This document shows, one piece after another, positions 8,359 to 18,038 of a DNA stretch of 64,000 bases. This DNA is from Psychrobacter sp. 4Bb. Its GTDB lineage: Bacteria; Pseudomonadota; Gammaproteobacteria; Pseudomonadales; Moraxellaceae. The position numbers and the translations under genes were made by a program. How positions within the stretch are numbered: position 1 is the first letter of the stretch; each line of letters starts with the position of its first letter. The DNA is taken from the NCBI RefSeq assembly GCF_002836735.1, contig NZ_PJAS01000074.1, positions 1-64,000 of the forward strand, in the 5' to 3' direction. Under the pieces are notes generated by a model, which had not been told where the DNA came from, searched no databases, and was given only the letters and a program-made list of their open reading frames with translations.

Positions 8359-9765
8359 ATGACCCTACATATTTATCAAGCTCGACTGCTGCACTACTTG
8401 ACCGAAAGCGATCGTACTGAGCGTACAACCTCTGATCATTCACAGACATTAGCTGTGGAACGAGACGTAACGTTACTACCAGTGATTGAAGGTGTACAGG
8501 TTTATCCTGAATATATCGCTGATGGTGCGCTTGTCGTAAATGATGTGACAGGGTGCATTGTAGAGTATGGGCATAACGAGACAATATTAGCGAAATATAC
8601 TAATACCTCTGAGCAAGTAGACCAGTTAGTGGTCAAGGTGCATGACTATAGTGATAAGCTTATCATGCCAGGCTTTATTGACACTCATGTACATTATCCG
8701 CAAATAGATATGATTGCTGCTTACGGCGAGCAATTACTTGACTGGCTTAACAATTATACTTTCGTCACTGAGGCCAATTTTGGCGATCCAAAAGTAGCAC
8801 ATGATACGGCGCAGTTCTTCTTAAACCAATTGCTTGCCAATGGTACGACGAGCGCCATGGTGTTTTCTACCAGTCATCCTGAATCAGTGAACGCATTTTT
8901 TACGGAAAGTCACAAGCTCAATACTCGTATGATCACGGGTAATGTCTTGATGGATCAAAATGCGCCTGATAATTTGTGTGTGCCTGCTGAGCAAGGCATT
9001 CGAGATACCCAGAACATCATTGATAACTGGCATGAGCGCGGCCGTCAGCATGTGGCGATTACCCCGCGCTTTGCTATTACTTCGACACCCAAGCAACTAC
9101 AAATGGCAGGTGAGCTGTATGCCAGTTACGAGAGTGTTTATCTGCAGACGCATCTTGCAGAAAATCATGATGAGATAGCTTTTGTGAAACAGCTGTATCC
9201 CAATCATAAAGGCTATCTAGACGTCTATGATACGATGGGATTACTGGGTCGACGTACGACTTTGGCACATGGTATTCACCTTGAAATATCTGAGTATGAG
9301 CGTCTGCGCGCAACTGGCACACAAATATCACACTGTCCGACGTCCAACCTGTTTTTGGGTAGTGGACTATTCGATTTACCCAAGACGTTAAGTTATACCG
9401 GTGTCAGTATCGCCACTGACGTTGGAGCAGGGACGAGTCTGTCGATGCTGACGACTCTGTCAGAAGCGTATAAAATCCAACAACTACAAAGCAATCAACT
9501 ATCCGCTCACCAAGGGCTATATCAAATTACGTTGGGTAATGCCCAGTCGCTATTATGGGATAATAAAATCGGTAACTTTATGCCAAATAAAGAAGCGGAT
9601 TTTGTGGTCATCGATATGGGTGCAACGGAATTGCTTGAGCGACGTATGGCGCAGACCAAGACACTGGAAGAACAGTTGTTTGTGCTAATGATGCTAGGCG
9701 ATGATAGAGTAATTGATCAGACGGTAATCGCAGGCGTGAGTCGTTATCGTAAATCAACTGCTTAA
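8359..9765 (+). CDS. guaD: guanine deaminase
   Basis: A 468-residue amidohydrolase that deaminates guanine to xanthine, feeding XdhAB. It shows the metal-binding signature PGFIDTHVHYPQ near residue 110, TPRFAITST, the QTHLAEN histidine strand, LAHGIHLE and the late ATDVGAGTS aspartate motif, all in the order found in GuaD. The length fits the family (about 440-450) with a modest N-terminal extension containing a Thr/Ser-rich stretch. It starts 104 bases after xdhC on the same strand and ends 27 bases before a strong bidirectional terminator that it shares with the convergent allA operon. This is most likely the last gene of the xdh transcript. Confidence 0.93.
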   Translation: MTLHIYQARLLHYLTESDRTERTTSDHSQTLAVERDVTLLPVIEGVQVYPEYIADGALVVNDVTGCIVEYGHNETILAKYTNTSEQVDQLVVKVHDYSDKLIMPGFIDTHVHYPQIDMIAAYGEQLLDWLNNYTFVTEANFGDPKVAHDTAQFFLNQLLANGTTSAMVFSTSHPESVNAFFTESHKLNTRMITGNVLMDQNAPDNLCVPAEQGIRDTQNIIDNWHERGRQHVAITPRFAITSTPKQLQMAGELYASYESVYLQTHLAENHDEIAFVKQLYPNHKGYLDVYDTMGLLGRRTTLAHGIHLEISEYERLRATGTQISHCPTSNLFLGSGLFDLPKTLSYTGVSIATDVGAGTSLSMLTTLSEAYKIQQLQSNQLSAHQGLYQITLGNAQSLLWDNKIGNFMPNKEADFVVIDMGATELLERRMAQTKTLEEQLFVLMMLGDDRVIDQTVIAGVSRYRKSTA

Positions 9766-9792
9766 TAAATTAGCGAAAAATATGAATAAAGA

Positions 9793-9829
9793 AAAAGCCC
9801 TGTTTATGTTAAACATAAACAGGGCTTTT
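9793..9829. terminator. bidirectional terminator between guaD and allA
   Basis: A near-perfect hairpin AAAAGCCCTGTTTATG / CATAAACAGGGCTTTT with a short TTAA loop, flanked by A and T runs on both sides. It can end both the plus-strand xdh-guaD transcript and the minus-strand uraD-to-allA transcript. Confidence 0.92.
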
Positions 9830-9857
9830 ATCAAATTGATTTGTGCTTAATGACAGC

Positions 9858-10388
9858 TTAGTTGCATTCGCCTTTTAACTCAATAAACACATGCCAATCC
9901 GTGATATCAATCTCATAACAGTTATTACCCTCGCCATTGATACGATCAATAACTAAGAAATCACTGTCACGACCAAGCGCGAGTAGAGGGTGATGCCAGA
10001 CATTAGCGTCGTACTGTACACCTTGGTGAGATTTCGCGTAAAACACTGCTAGGTCATCAGGCGACTGCGGCGGCACACCAGCTTTAGCGACGACGACGAT
10101 ATAGTCTTGGCCTTCCATAGATACAAATGCTTGTGTCCCAAGCGGATGATATTCCATGACCGAAAGGGCAATCGGATTCTCACGCTTTTTGGCTCGAAAG
10201 ATACTCATGCCAACTGCACCACCGTCTAGTTTACTTTCGGCAAGTGCATGATGACGAACCGCATAGCCATTATTGATCTCATAAGTATTATCAGCGGTTT
10301 GCTCATTATCACTATAGCGCTCGATGACCGAGCCATAGGGGGCAAAGTTTGCCTTGGTCAAAGGCTTAGCCGTTAGAGTGACACTCAT
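9858..10388 (-). CDS. allA: ureidoglycolate lyase
   Basis: A 176-residue cupin-fold enzyme that splits ureidoglycolate to glyoxylate and urea, the last step of the pathway encoded here. Recognisable family segments are [14 protein letters not shown] at the N-terminus, [14 protein letters not shown] in the centre, and VWHHPLLAL with the conserved histidines near residue 131. Its ATG overlaps the stop codon of the allantoicase gene by one base (TAATG), a sign of tight translational coupling. It is the last gene of the six-gene minus-strand set beginning at uraD, and the shared hairpin at 9793-9829 follows. Glyoxylate could enter central metabolism; urease genes are not in the window. Confidence 0.94.
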   Translation of the reverse strand: MSVTLTAKPLTKANFAPYGSVIERYSDNEQTADNTYEINNGYAVRHHALAESKLDGGAVGMSIFRAKKRENPIALSVMEYHPLGTQAFVSMEGQDYIVVVAKAGVPPQSPDDLAVFYAKSHQGVQYDANVWHHPLLALGRDSDFLVIDRINGEGNNCYEIDITDWHVFIELKGECN

Positions 10389-11512
10389 TATTTAGCCTCT
10401 TTACTGTTAGTACCAGCACCAGTATCAACCTCAGCAATTTTGCCATATACACGCACGCGGCTGATGCCACCGTCTGGGAAGATATTGACCCGAATATGAG
10501 TAATGGGTTTATTAAGTTGAAGCTTGTCTTTACCAAAGTGATGAATATCATCAGCATTGGTTTTTTGCGGCTCAAGCAGAGTTTCCCAGAACATACTTTG
10601 AGTCACTAAAGTTTGCTCTGGCGTATTTGGTGAGTAGACGGCTTGGATCGAGACCTTATCAGGGTAATTGCCTTTAAAGTGGGCAGTATCTATCTCGATG
10701 GAATCAACGATACCTGCTTGACCTAGCGCAATGATGCACCAGTCATTGCCTGGCTCACGGCGACGACGAGTCTCCCAACCATCACCCATATTAGGCGCTT
10801 TAGTTGGTAGTAGTAAATTACTAGCCGCACCAAAATGTGCATCGTTACTAGCAATCGCACGACCACCGTTTAACGCGCCTGCCAAGTCAAGTGTCTCGCC
10901 TTGTATGTTTAGGCTGGCATCAAGTTGGATATCACCATAGACACGTAGTCGGGCAACGCCGCCATCTGGATAAATGTTTAAACGAACATGGGTGACCGTT
11001 TGCCCATGATCAATCTCGATAAGCTCATGATTGTGCCCTTGAAGTGGGGTCATACCTACTAGCGCCTGCCAGTTTTTATTGTCCCAATCTTCTTTGCTTA
11101 GACTGGTAAGTTCAGCTTCATCTTGCTGCAGCAGCTCGGGCGCGTACAAGGCATCGACACTAGCTGAAGAGGGAAAGTTACCCGTAAAGTGACTGGTATC
11201 AATATCAAGACCAGCAATTTTGGTTGGGCGAGCAAGCTGGATAACTAAATAATCGTAACCCAAGTGGCGCTTGCGACGAGTTTCCCAGCCATCCATCCAC
11301 TTACCGTTGTCATCGAATTTACCCACGACAAAGATAGGTGCATCAGGATTTAGAATACGGCTTTTATCCGCAAAAAAATCGTCGGTGGCGAATAGCGATT
11401 TTGCGCCCAAACGACTGTCGGCGACGTTTGATTTTTTGGTAAATGCTGGCAGGGCATCAGGTAGATTGTTTGCAGAGATAATTTGTCCAACTTCTGAAGT
11501 GTGTTGACTCAC
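10388..11512 (-). CDS. alc: allantoicase
   Basis: A 374-residue enzyme that hydrolyses allantoate to ureidoglycolate and urea. The protein is built of two homologous allantoicase repeats, easily seen from the twin segments [16 protein letters not shown] (first half) and [16 protein letters not shown] (second half), from [11 protein letters not shown] and [11 protein letters not shown], and from two copies of the pattern HVRxNIxPDGGxxRxRVYG. The length is slightly above the family's usual 330-350 because of the N-terminus. The start is GTG at 11512 with GGAAT five bases upstream. The gene lies 119 bases after puuE and is coupled to allA by TAATG. Confidence 0.95.
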   Translation of the reverse strand: MSQHTSEVGQIISANNLPDALPAFTKKSNVADSRLGAKSLFATDDFFADKSRILNPDAPIFVVGKFDDNGKWMDGWETRRKRHLGYDYLVIQLARPTKIAGLDIDTSHFTGNFPSSASVDALYAPELLQQDEAELTSLSKEDWDNKNWQALVGMTPLQGHNHELIEIDHGQTVTHVRLNIYPDGGVARLRVYGDIQLDASLNIQGETLDLAGALNGGRAIASNDAHFGAASNLLLPTKAPNMGDGWETRRRREPGNDWCIIALGQAGIVDSIEIDTAHFKGNYPDKVSIQAVYSPNTPEQTLVTQSMFWETLLEPQKTNADDIHHFGKDKLQLNKPITHIRVNIFPDGGISRVRVYGKIAEVDTGAGTNSKEAK

Positions 11513-11631
11513 AATGATTCCTTTTTTAATAATGGTGTTTATTAATAACGTATGGCTTATTTTATATATTAATCTATGCCAATTCGCACTCGCTCAGCTA
11601 AGCAGAACTAGTACTAGGACGATAGCCTAGC

Positions 11632-12612
11632 TTACATCCAGTTGGAAGTATTGTCTGACGTGGCAGGATGGTTTTCATACCAGTGCTTGGCGATATCATC
11701 ACGGCGGCATATCCATACGTCGGGCTTAGCGGTGATATATTGCAAAAACTGTTTTAGCGCTTTGATGCGTCCTGCACGCCCGATAATGCGACAATGCAAG
11801 CCAATAGTCAGCATTTTAGGGGTGTGTGCGCCTTCTTCGTATAAGGTGTCAAAGCTGTCTTTGAGATATTGATAAAATGGTTCAGCGTGGGTGAATCCTG
11901 GGCTAGAAGAAAAACGCATGTCATTGGTCTCGAGGCTATAAGGTATGACCAAATGCGGCTTGCGCGTGATCAGATTACCATCTTGGACCTTTACATTGAG
12001 CCAATATGGTAATTCATCACCGTACGAGTCAGAGTCATAGGTATAGCCACCTTGTTCAGCGACCAGTTCACGAGTATTTGGACTATCGCGTCCTGTATAC
12101 CAGCCGAGAGGTTGACCACCGAGCATACGTTTAAATATTTGGGTGGCACAGCGAATGTGTTCGCGCTCCGTTTCACGGTACATATCCTGATAAGTAATCC
12201 AGCGTAGACCATGACTGGCAATCTCATGACCGTCTTCTAATACACGCTCGATAATATGCGGTGTTTTTTCAGCAGCGGCGGCACAGGTAAACGTGGTGAT
12301 AGGAATACCATAATCTTTAAAGACATCTAGCACACGCCATACGCCGACACGGCTACCGTATTCGAATGCAGATTCAATAGACTGGTGACGGTTGTTAAAT
12401 TCTGGTGTGCCTAAAATATCAGATAAAAAACGCTCTGATTGACCATCGCCATGGATGACGCTATTTTCTGCACCTTCTTCGATGTTTAATACAAACTGTA
12501 CGGCGATTTTTGCGCCGCCTGGCCAGTTCGCTTTTGGTGGATTGCCAGCATAGCCTTTTAGGTCGCGGGGATATGTACTGATATCAAAGTCACTGGTAAT
12601 TTTTTTGCTCAT
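11632..12612 (-). CDS. puuE: allantoinase, polysaccharide-deacetylase type
   Basis: A 326-residue protein of the NodB-like deacetylase fold matching PuuE, the allantoinase of Pseudomonas-type urate catabolism, which opens the hydantoin ring of allantoin to allantoate and is unrelated to the amidohydrolase AllB. Diagnostic segments are DISTYPRDLKGYAGNPP at the N-terminus, VQFVLNIEEGAENS, EFGSR-like FEYGSRVGVWR, DGHEIASHGLRWI, WYTGRDSPNTR, DSDSYGDELPYW and IGLHCRIIGRAGR. The start codon ATG at 12612 has GGAA nine bases upstream. It sits between puuD and alc in a minus-strand set with gaps of 81 and 119 bases and no internal terminator. Confidence 0.95.
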   Translation of the reverse strand: MSKKITSDFDISTYPRDLKGYAGNPPKANWPGGAKIAVQFVLNIEEGAENSVIHGDGQSERFLSDILGTPEFNNRHQSIESAFEYGSRVGVWRVLDVFKDYGIPITTFTCAAAAEKTPHIIERVLEDGHEIASHGLRWITYQDMYRETEREHIRCATQIFKRMLGGQPLGWYTGRDSPNTRELVAEQGGYTYDSDSYGDELPYWLNVKVQDGNLITRKPHLVIPYSLETNDMRFSSSPGFTHAEPFYQYLKDSFDTLYEEGAHTPKMLTIGLHCRIIGRAGRIKALKQFLQYITAKPDVWICRRDDIAKHWYENHPATSDNTSNWM

Positions 12613-12693
12613 TATCTATATTCCTATATCGCTTAGAGCCTTAAATGTTTATTAAAATATTGCTCGTAAAGGACAGTTATTTTTTATCACAAA

Positions 12694-14028
12694 TTAAAGT
12701 GATGATGCATATGCTACGAGCTGTTGGCGCTCGGCATCCGTCAACTGAGTAATATTACCAAGCGGCATATAGCCAGTTTGTACCGCAGTGACGATTTTCG
12801 CCTTATGGATTTTTAAGTCTTCTGGTGTCTGCAAAATGATTCCTGCTGGCGGTGCGGCAAAGCCTTGTTGTGTCGGTTGCACAGCATGACAAGTACTACA
12901 GCGCGTATGCACGACATCCATCATAGCGTCATCTGCTGACGCGCTCACGGGTACGGCTTCAGCAGTAGCTGCATCAGTGCTAATAGAACTGTTATTAGCG
13001 TTAGCAACAGTATCAGTGTTTGAGTCAGTAGTCGCGCTCGTAGCTGGCGGCGTGCTATCAGTTGTCGTAGGTGCTACTGAAGTAGTAGCAGGCATTGCTG
13101 GCGCTGGCTCAATCGGCTCAGGTCGCATCCAGATAATTAATAATACAGTTAATACGGCTGGAATGACAAAGTAGCGCGGTTTTTTATGACCCAAATGCTT
13201 TTGGTTAAAGTAATGACGGGCAGTCGCGGTGATGATACCGACGAAGACCAATACCAACCAACCTTTCTCATGAGCATACATCATTGGGTAATGGTTGCTG
13301 ATCATGGTAAAAATCAGCGGTAGGGTAAAGTAGTTATTCATCAGTGAGCGATTTTTGGCTTGTAATGCCAATTCAGCCACTTCTTTACCTGGTTTTTCGC
13401 CGCGACGCACACAGTCAACGAGCGCACGCTGAGCCGGCATGATACCGAAGAATACGTTACCTACCATCACCGTGCCCAAGATGGCACCGATATGAATAAA
13501 CGAAGCGCGATCACTAAACAGCTGATAAGAACCCCAGCTCGCGATGACCAACAAGATAAAAATCAGCGTACTAAAGATAAAGGCGTTTTTACCCAAATGA
13601 CTGCGTACGATAACTTCATAAATGAAGTAACTGCCAAACAAGAAAAGCAAGCTGGTGGCGATGGCACCGATACTAGTAAAAGGCACTTTACTTGGGTCAA
13701 TTAGGTAGGCAGTTGCATTGGCATAATAGACGATAGACATCATCGCCGCACCCGTCAGCCAAGTGGTATAAGCTTCCCAATTAAACCAATGTAGCGTCTT
13801 TGGCATCTCTTCTGGTTCGAGTTTGTATTTGGCAATCTCATAAAACCCGCCGCCATGGACGGCCCAAAGATCACCCGAAATGCCTTTGTCTGTTTTCCAC
13901 TGTGGCGGCTTGCGTAGGCTTAGATCTAGCCACACAAAATAAAACGATGCACCAATCCATGCTACCCCAGCGATAACATGAAACCAGCGGAAAAATAAAC
14001 TCAACCATTCGAGAAGATAGGCGCCCAT
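12694..14028 (-). CDS. puuD: membrane-bound urate oxidase with C-terminal cytochrome c
   Basis: About 444 residues from ATG 14028, chosen because AAAGGA lies ten bases upstream and the next residues (MGAYLLEWLSLFFRWFH) match the family start; a longer frame opens at 14103. The N-terminal two thirds is the multi-span urate hydroxylase domain (PuuD, DUF989): WLSLFFRWFHVIAGVAWIG, HGGGFYEIAKYK, NVFFGIMPAQ and SNHYPMMYAH. A linker of about 70 residues rich in Pro, Thr, Ser and Ala follows. The C-terminus is a cytochrome c domain with the haem motif CSTCH. The enzyme oxidises urate to 5-hydroxyisourate and is believed to pass electrons to the respiratory chain instead of making peroxide. Neighbours uraH and uraD supply the next two steps. 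Confidence 0.93.
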   Translation of the reverse strand: MGAYLLEWLSLFFRWFHVIAGVAWIGASFYFVWLDLSLRKPPQWKTDKGISGDLWAVHGGGFYEIAKYKLEPEEMPKTLHWFNWEAYTTWLTGAAMMSIVYYANATAYLIDPSKVPFTSIGAIATSLLFLFGSYFIYEVIVRSHLGKNAFIFSTLIFILLVIASWGSYQLFSDRASFIHIGAILGTVMVGNVFFGIMPAQRALVDCVRRGEKPGKEVAELALQAKNRSLMNNYFTLPLIFTMISNHYPMMYAHEKGWLVLVFVGIITATARHYFNQKHLGHKKPRYFVIPAVLTVLLIIWMRPEPIEPAPAMPATTSVAPTTTDSTPPATSATTDSNTDTVANANNSSISTDAATAEAVPVSASADDAMMDVVHTRCSTCHAVQPTQQGFAAPPAGIILQTPEDLKIHKAKIVTAVQTGYMPLGNITQLTDAERQQLVAYASSL

Positions 14029-14139
14029 GTAATAAATGTCCTTTAATATGACAGTGTCTTGATAAAATGTCTTGATAATTTCTTTTGATAGTATTTTTTG
14101 CAAGCTAATAACAACGCAGAGAGCTAAATAGCACCAAAG

Positions 14140-14508
14140 TTACGATCCGCGATAGGTGCTATAACCGTGCGCACTAAGCAGGAGCGGTACGTGATAATGA
14201 CTGGCATCGTTTATCACGAAGTCGATAACCACTTGCGGGTAAAATGCTGTTAGCTGCTGAGCATTAAAATAAGACTGAGTATCAAACGTTACGGTATAGC
14301 GGCCAATATTTAGCTGATGCTCTGTGCTATCGATGGCTGTATCAAACTGCCAAGCGTCTGGTGTGACACGGCCATCACTATTGGTTGTGCCATGTGCCAA
14401 TAATGTGGCGGCACCGTTGTCTCGTATGCGGTGTAAGGTAACGGCGACATCAGCCGCAGGTTTGCCAAGATGAGTGTCTAAGATATGTGATGATAGGGTG
14501 GCAGACAT
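14140..14508 (-). CDS. uraH: 5-hydroxyisourate hydrolase (transthyretin-like)
   Basis: A 122-residue transthyretin-family protein that hydrolyses 5-hydroxyisourate to OHCU. It has the N-terminal LSSHILDTHLGKPA motif with catalytic-site His8, the central RYTVTFDTQSYF region, HYHVPLLLSAHGYSTYRGS with the second histidine pair, and the YRGS C-terminal signature that separates hydrolases from transthyretins. No periplasmic signal peptide is seen, so it should be cytoplasmic. A strong AAGGAAG site precedes the ATG at 14508. It lies between puuD and uraD, matching the order of chemistry. Confidence 0.95.
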   Translation of the reverse strand: MSATLSSHILDTHLGKPAADVAVTLHRIRDNGAATLLAHGTTNSDGRVTPDAWQFDTAIDSTEHQLNIGRYTVTFDTQSYFNAQQLTAFYPQVVIDFVINDASHYHVPLLLSAHGYSTYRGS

Positions 14509-14585
14509 AATGCTTCCTTTAAATTTGTGAGAAATATAAATAGGATAAAAATGCTAGTCTAACTCTGCGACTACTATTTGCCTGT

Positions 14586-15107
14586 CTAAGCATTGTCTAG
14601 TAGTTTGTTTAAACGTAGACGCGTAATTTTATTTTGCTCAGCGGCTGCATTGGCAAGCTCTGTGGCACGATCATTAGGCAAGCGCGCTAATAGTAGATCC
14701 AGCATTTGCTGCGCGCTTTTACCCGTCGCAAAGACAATAAAAATAAAACCAAATTTATCAAGATAGTCGCGATTTCCTTTGGCAAGTGCTTCGAGGACTT
14801 CGTCTGCTGCATCGTTAGCGCCTGATTGTTCGTGTGCGGCGCTACTTTGTGTGTTGCGGTATTTCTCTTTTAGAGATGCTACGTTGCCGATTTGTGGATG
14901 CCCATCAAACGCTTCTAATAAGTTAGCCTCATCATTTTGTACTTTGTTCCAGATAGCGTCGCTACTTGTTAGCAGTGCATCAACGTCTACAAAAGGGCGG
15001 GCGTCTGCAAGTTTATAAGCCCAGCTTTTACTGGTGCAGCAAGTCAATAGCTGAGCGATGGCGACTTCTTGTGATAAATCGTTGAATTGCGCTAAGGTTA
15101 AGCTCAC
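14586..15107 (-). CDS. uraD: OHCU decarboxylase
   Basis: A 173-residue enzyme that decarboxylates 2-oxo-4-hydroxy-4-carboxy-5-ureidoimidazoline stereospecifically to S-allantoin. Catalytic histidine His70 is in FDGHPQIGN, and the EQSGA motif and the FGFIFIVFATGKSA segment are typical of the family. The start is GTG at 15107 with AAAGGATG about seven bases upstream; ATG 15119 is out of frame and stops immediately. As the first gene of the minus-strand set it probably carries the promoter of the uraD-uraH-puuD-puuE-alc-allA operon, with a leader of up to about 380 bases reaching the RutR-like palindrome at 15487. Confidence 0.94.
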   Translation of the reverse strand: MSLTLAQFNDLSQEVAIAQLLTCCTSKSWAYKLADARPFVDVDALLTSSDAIWNKVQNDEANLLEAFDGHPQIGNVASLKEKYRNTQSSAAHEQSGANDAADEVLEALAKGNRDYLDKFGFIFIVFATGKSAQQMLDLLLARLPNDRATELANAAAEQNKITRLRLNKLLDNA

Positions 15108-15630
15108 GATGACATCCTTTTCTAATAGGGTAGCCCGTTATCTGTGTCGGGCGATAAATGTTTGATAGAGGTTTATACCTTATGGTTATTTGCATAAACT
15201 TACAGGTATAAGCAGTAATCTTGATAAGCAGCGGCTGTTTCAGTTTTATGGCTGCTTTGATTAAGCTAATCGCTATTAATTTGCATAAAATCAAAAGTCG
15301 ATAATCTATGTGTTCGTAGTCAGAGCTTTGGCGCTTATATACGCTTTGCATAATTTCAAGTTATAGTGAACTGACAATATGAAACAGATTTGCTAAGGAA
15401 ACACTGATATTTTGGCCGTCTAAAACGTCTGGCAAGAGGTAGTTAATGACGGCGTAATTGATTTACAGTTCCCATTTTGCTAAAACCTGACTAATTGGTC
15501 AACTGTTTTATGCGAAATATTTTTATTTAACAGGTTATGCTGATCAAATCTATGTATTTATACAAGAATACACAGCAAAATATAGCGACTATTTTGTCGA
15601 ACCTGTCTCTTAAAGTGAGATACCACTGCT
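15108..15630. other. divergent control region between uraD and the RutR-like gene
   Basis: No coding frame supported; frames here are short and lack family resemblance. It must contain promoters for both directions. The one clear element is the palindrome at 15487-15502. Confidence 0.6.
15487..15502. promoter_or_regulatory. RutR-like operator between uraD and the regulator gene
   Basis: CTGACTAATTGGTCAA matches the E. coli RutR box TTGACCANNTGGTCAA at 12 of 14 defined positions, including the complete right half. It lies 128 bases before the regulator's ATG and about 380 bases before uraD, a position suited to both autoregulation and control of the divergent operon. Binding is inferred. Confidence 0.7.
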
Positions 15631-16296
15631 ATGACTCAAAATAATCAAAAGGAAGAAACCTCAGTGACTGATACGCCCTCGCACCGTAGCCAACAAGCCA
15701 TTCGCGCACAGAACCAAGCGCTTATCTTAGCGGCAGCTGAAGAAGAGTTTGTGCTCCAAAGCTATCGCGGCGCCACGATGCAGGGTATTGCCGATAGAGC
15801 AGGCTTGCCTAAAGCCAATGTTCACTACTACTTTAAAAACAAAAAGAATCTCTACATGGCAGTGCTGCGTTCGATCATTCAAGAATGGAACGAAGGTTTG
15901 GTAACCATTACAGTAGATAGCGACCCAAAAACAGTCATCGAAAAATTCGTCCGTACCAAGCTACATCAAGCCTTTGTCAATCCAAGTCGCCATAAATTGT
16001 TTGCGATTGAAGTTATCGGCGGTGCACCGCATTTGCATGAATTTATGTCCACTACGATGAAGGAGTGGGTACACGATAAAGCACAGGTAATGAAAGAGTG
16101 GCACAAGCAAGGCAAAATTGGGATTACTGATCCTCTACAACTACTGATTTTGATTTGGGCGACTACCCAACGTTATGCTGAATTCGAGATTGAAATCGTT
16201 GGATTAATGGATAAGACGGCGTATGACGCAGCAGATGAAGCACGTGCGGCAGACTTTCTGGTGCCTTTTATTTTAAAAGGCTGTGGCCTTGAATAA
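15631..16296 (+). CDS. TetR-family regulator, RutR-like
   Basis: A 221-residue TetR-family repressor. The helix-turn-helix spans about residues 25-75 (ILAAAEEEFVLQSYRGATM, IADRAGLPKANVHYYFKNK). The ligand domain carries LFAIEVIGGAPHLHEF and ILIWATTQRYAEFEIEI, which closely parallel E. coli RutR segments (LFCMEMLAGAPLL; FMIWASTQHYADF). RutR senses uracil and thymine and controls pyrimidine and purine genes; here the location and three matching palindromes point to purine catabolism, with the ligand unknown. ATG 15631 is given, but GTG 15664 has a much better site (AAGGAAG eight bases before) and may be the true start, giving 210 residues. The gene is divergent from uraD and convergent with the permease gene. 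Confidence 0.88.
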   Translation: MTQNNQKEETSVTDTPSHRSQQAIRAQNQALILAAAEEEFVLQSYRGATMQGIADRAGLPKANVHYYFKNKKNLYMAVLRSIIQEWNEGLVTITVDSDPKTVIEKFVRTKLHQAFVNPSRHKLFAIEVIGGAPHLHEFMSTTMKEWVHDKAQVMKEWHKQGKIGITDPLQLLILIWATTQRYAEFEIEIVGLMDKTAYDAADEARAADFLVPFILKGCGLE

Positions 16297-16355
16297 TGAC
16301 AAGGTACCTATTTGACAGGGTGCCTATTTAATAAGTCAGGTGCTTAATCAGCGAA

Positions 16356-16386
16356 GTGCACAGATTATTTCTATTTTTCTGTGCAC
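16356..16386. terminator. possible terminator hairpin between convergent genes
   Basis: GTGCACAG and CTGTGCAC form an 8-bp stem around a 15-base T-rich loop between the convergent regulator and permease genes. There is no proper T run on either side, so intrinsic termination is doubtful. Confidence 0.35.
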
Positions 16387-16438
16387 CTCGTTTACGGCGA
16401 AACACTTCGATATGTTCAGCCCTAGCTTGTGTTTAGCA

Positions 16439-17845
16439 TTAAGCGACTTCTTGCGTTGGTTCTAATTTGTCTTTTGCATGCTGTGCTTTGGTATCAAACT
16501 CGATGCCATAGTTTTGAGGTAAAATCATATTAAGGGTGATGGCCACAATCCCTGCCATCGTTACCGCTGAGCCAAAGATATTCTGAAAGAACTGGGGCGT
16601 TTGTGACAGTACATCAGGGACAAAGGCGATACCCGTTGCCAGACCCAGTGAGGTAGCAATGATTAAGACATTACGATGCGTGAATTGCACGGTAGATAAG
16701 ATACGAATACCAGCAGTCGCTACCGTCGCAAACATCAGTAGCGTGACGCCGCCAACAACAGGCTTCGGTAATTGGGTAAAAATAGCACCAAGGACGGGGA
16801 ATAGCCCCATCAGGCATAGAATGCCGCCCACATAGAAACCCACATAGCGACTGGCAATACCCGTCATCTGGATTACACCGTTGTTTTGGCTAAAGGTTGT
16901 CAAAGGGAAGGTATTGAATATCGCCGCAATCAGAGAGTTAACACCATCTCCTAGTACACCGCCTTTGATGCGTTTCTCATAGAGAGGGCCTTTGATCGGT
17001 TCACCTGATATCATTGAGGTAGCGGTCAAATCACCCGAGGTCTCAATACTGGTAATGATGTACATAAAGGCAATGGGAATAAATGCCTGCCAATCAAAAC
17101 CAAAACCATATTTGAAGGGAATGGGAACGGTGAAAAAATCCGCTTCAGACACCAATGAAAAATCAATGCGCCCCATAAATACGGCAGCGAGCAAGCCTAA
17201 CATCAGACCGATAAAGATAGCACTTGAGCGAATAACCTTATTGTTAATAATGCTAATGAGCACCACACTGACGAGTACGCCACCACCTAAGAGTAGGTTT
17301 GGAATACTACCGAAATCCTCAGCACCAAACCCACCTGCCAAATCAGTGAGACCTACCTTTGTTAGGGACAAACCAATCGTGACAATCACGCAGCCTGTAA
17401 CAATAGGGCTCATAAAAGATTTGAGTTTGGTAATAAACTGACTCAAAAATATCTCAACAAATGCACCGAGAAATGAAACGCCAAAAATAACGGATAATAT
17501 CTCTTCTGGACCACCACCGCGATTTTTTACCACAAACCCTGCTGTCAGTACCGCTGCCAAAAAACCAAAACTGGTGCCTTGTAATGCCATAAGACCAGAG
17601 CCAACAGGGCCTACTTTACGAGTCTGAATAAAGGTTGCAACGCCAGATACTATCAATGACATACTGAGAAGGTAGGGGATATGCTCTCCTAAACCTAATG
17701 TGCCACCTATGATAAGAGAGGGTGTGATGATACCTACAAACGCTGCAAGTACGTGCTGTATAGCACCTAAAAATGCTTTAATGGGGGTGGGACGGTCATG
17801 CAGTCTATACAGTAAATCAGTATTCGCTGGAACGTTTTCACTCAT
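16439..17845 (-). CDS. xanthine/urate:H+ symporter (NCS2 family)
   Basis: A 468-residue inner-membrane permease of the nucleobase-cation symporter 2 (NAT/NCS2) family, with about 14 membrane spans. The TM8 substrate motif ITSIETSGDLTATS and the TM10 signature TFSQNNGVIQMTGIASR are those of bacterial xanthine or urate transporters (XanP, UacT, PbuX); sequence alone does not decide between xanthine and urate. AGGAGG stands eight bases before ATG 17845. It lies next to the RutR-like gene, convergent with it, and has a RutR-like palindrome about 195 bases upstream, so uptake and breakdown of purines are probably co-regulated. Confidence 0.92.
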   Translation of the reverse strand: MSENVPANTDLLYRLHDRPTPIKAFLGAIQHVLAAFVGIITPSLIIGGTLGLGEHIPYLLSMSLIVSGVATFIQTRKVGPVGSGLMALQGTSFGFLAAVLTAGFVVKNRGGGPEEILSVIFGVSFLGAFVEIFLSQFITKLKSFMSPIVTGCVIVTIGLSLTKVGLTDLAGGFGAEDFGSIPNLLLGGGVLVSVVLISIINNKVIRSSAIFIGLMLGLLAAVFMGRIDFSLVSEADFFTVPIPFKYGFGFDWQAFIPIAFMYIITSIETSGDLTATSMISGEPIKGPLYEKRIKGGVLGDGVNSLIAAIFNTFPLTTFSQNNGVIQMTGIASRYVGFYVGGILCLMGLFPVLGAIFTQLPKPVVGGVTLLMFATVATAGIRILSTVQFTHRNVLIIATSLGLATGIAFVPDVLSQTPQFFQNIFGSAVTMAGIVAITLNMILPQNYGIEFDTKAQHAKDKLEPTQEVA

Positions 17846-18038
17846 GGTGGTTTCCTCCTAAAATAACTGCTTAGCACCCGCTTAACTGTAGATATCAGAC
17901 AATGTAACAAATCATTAGATAAAAATTAAAACCCAATCCTTGACCTGTTTTTTATCGATTCAAATAATAGGGGTAAGTTCCCGACCTTAAAATAGACAAC
18001 AGCAATAGTTTATATTTGTTGGCCAATATCTAAATAAC

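Noticed and set aside
15028..15351. A 107-residue minus-strand frame overlapping the start of uraD
   Set aside because: It is in another frame, overlaps a well-supported gene and has no ribosome site or recognisable features; it probably reflects AT-rich leader DNA.
16992..17441. A 149-residue plus-strand frame
   Set aside because: It lies entirely antisense to the NCS2 permease, whose family motifs are intact; no ribosome site or family resemblance.
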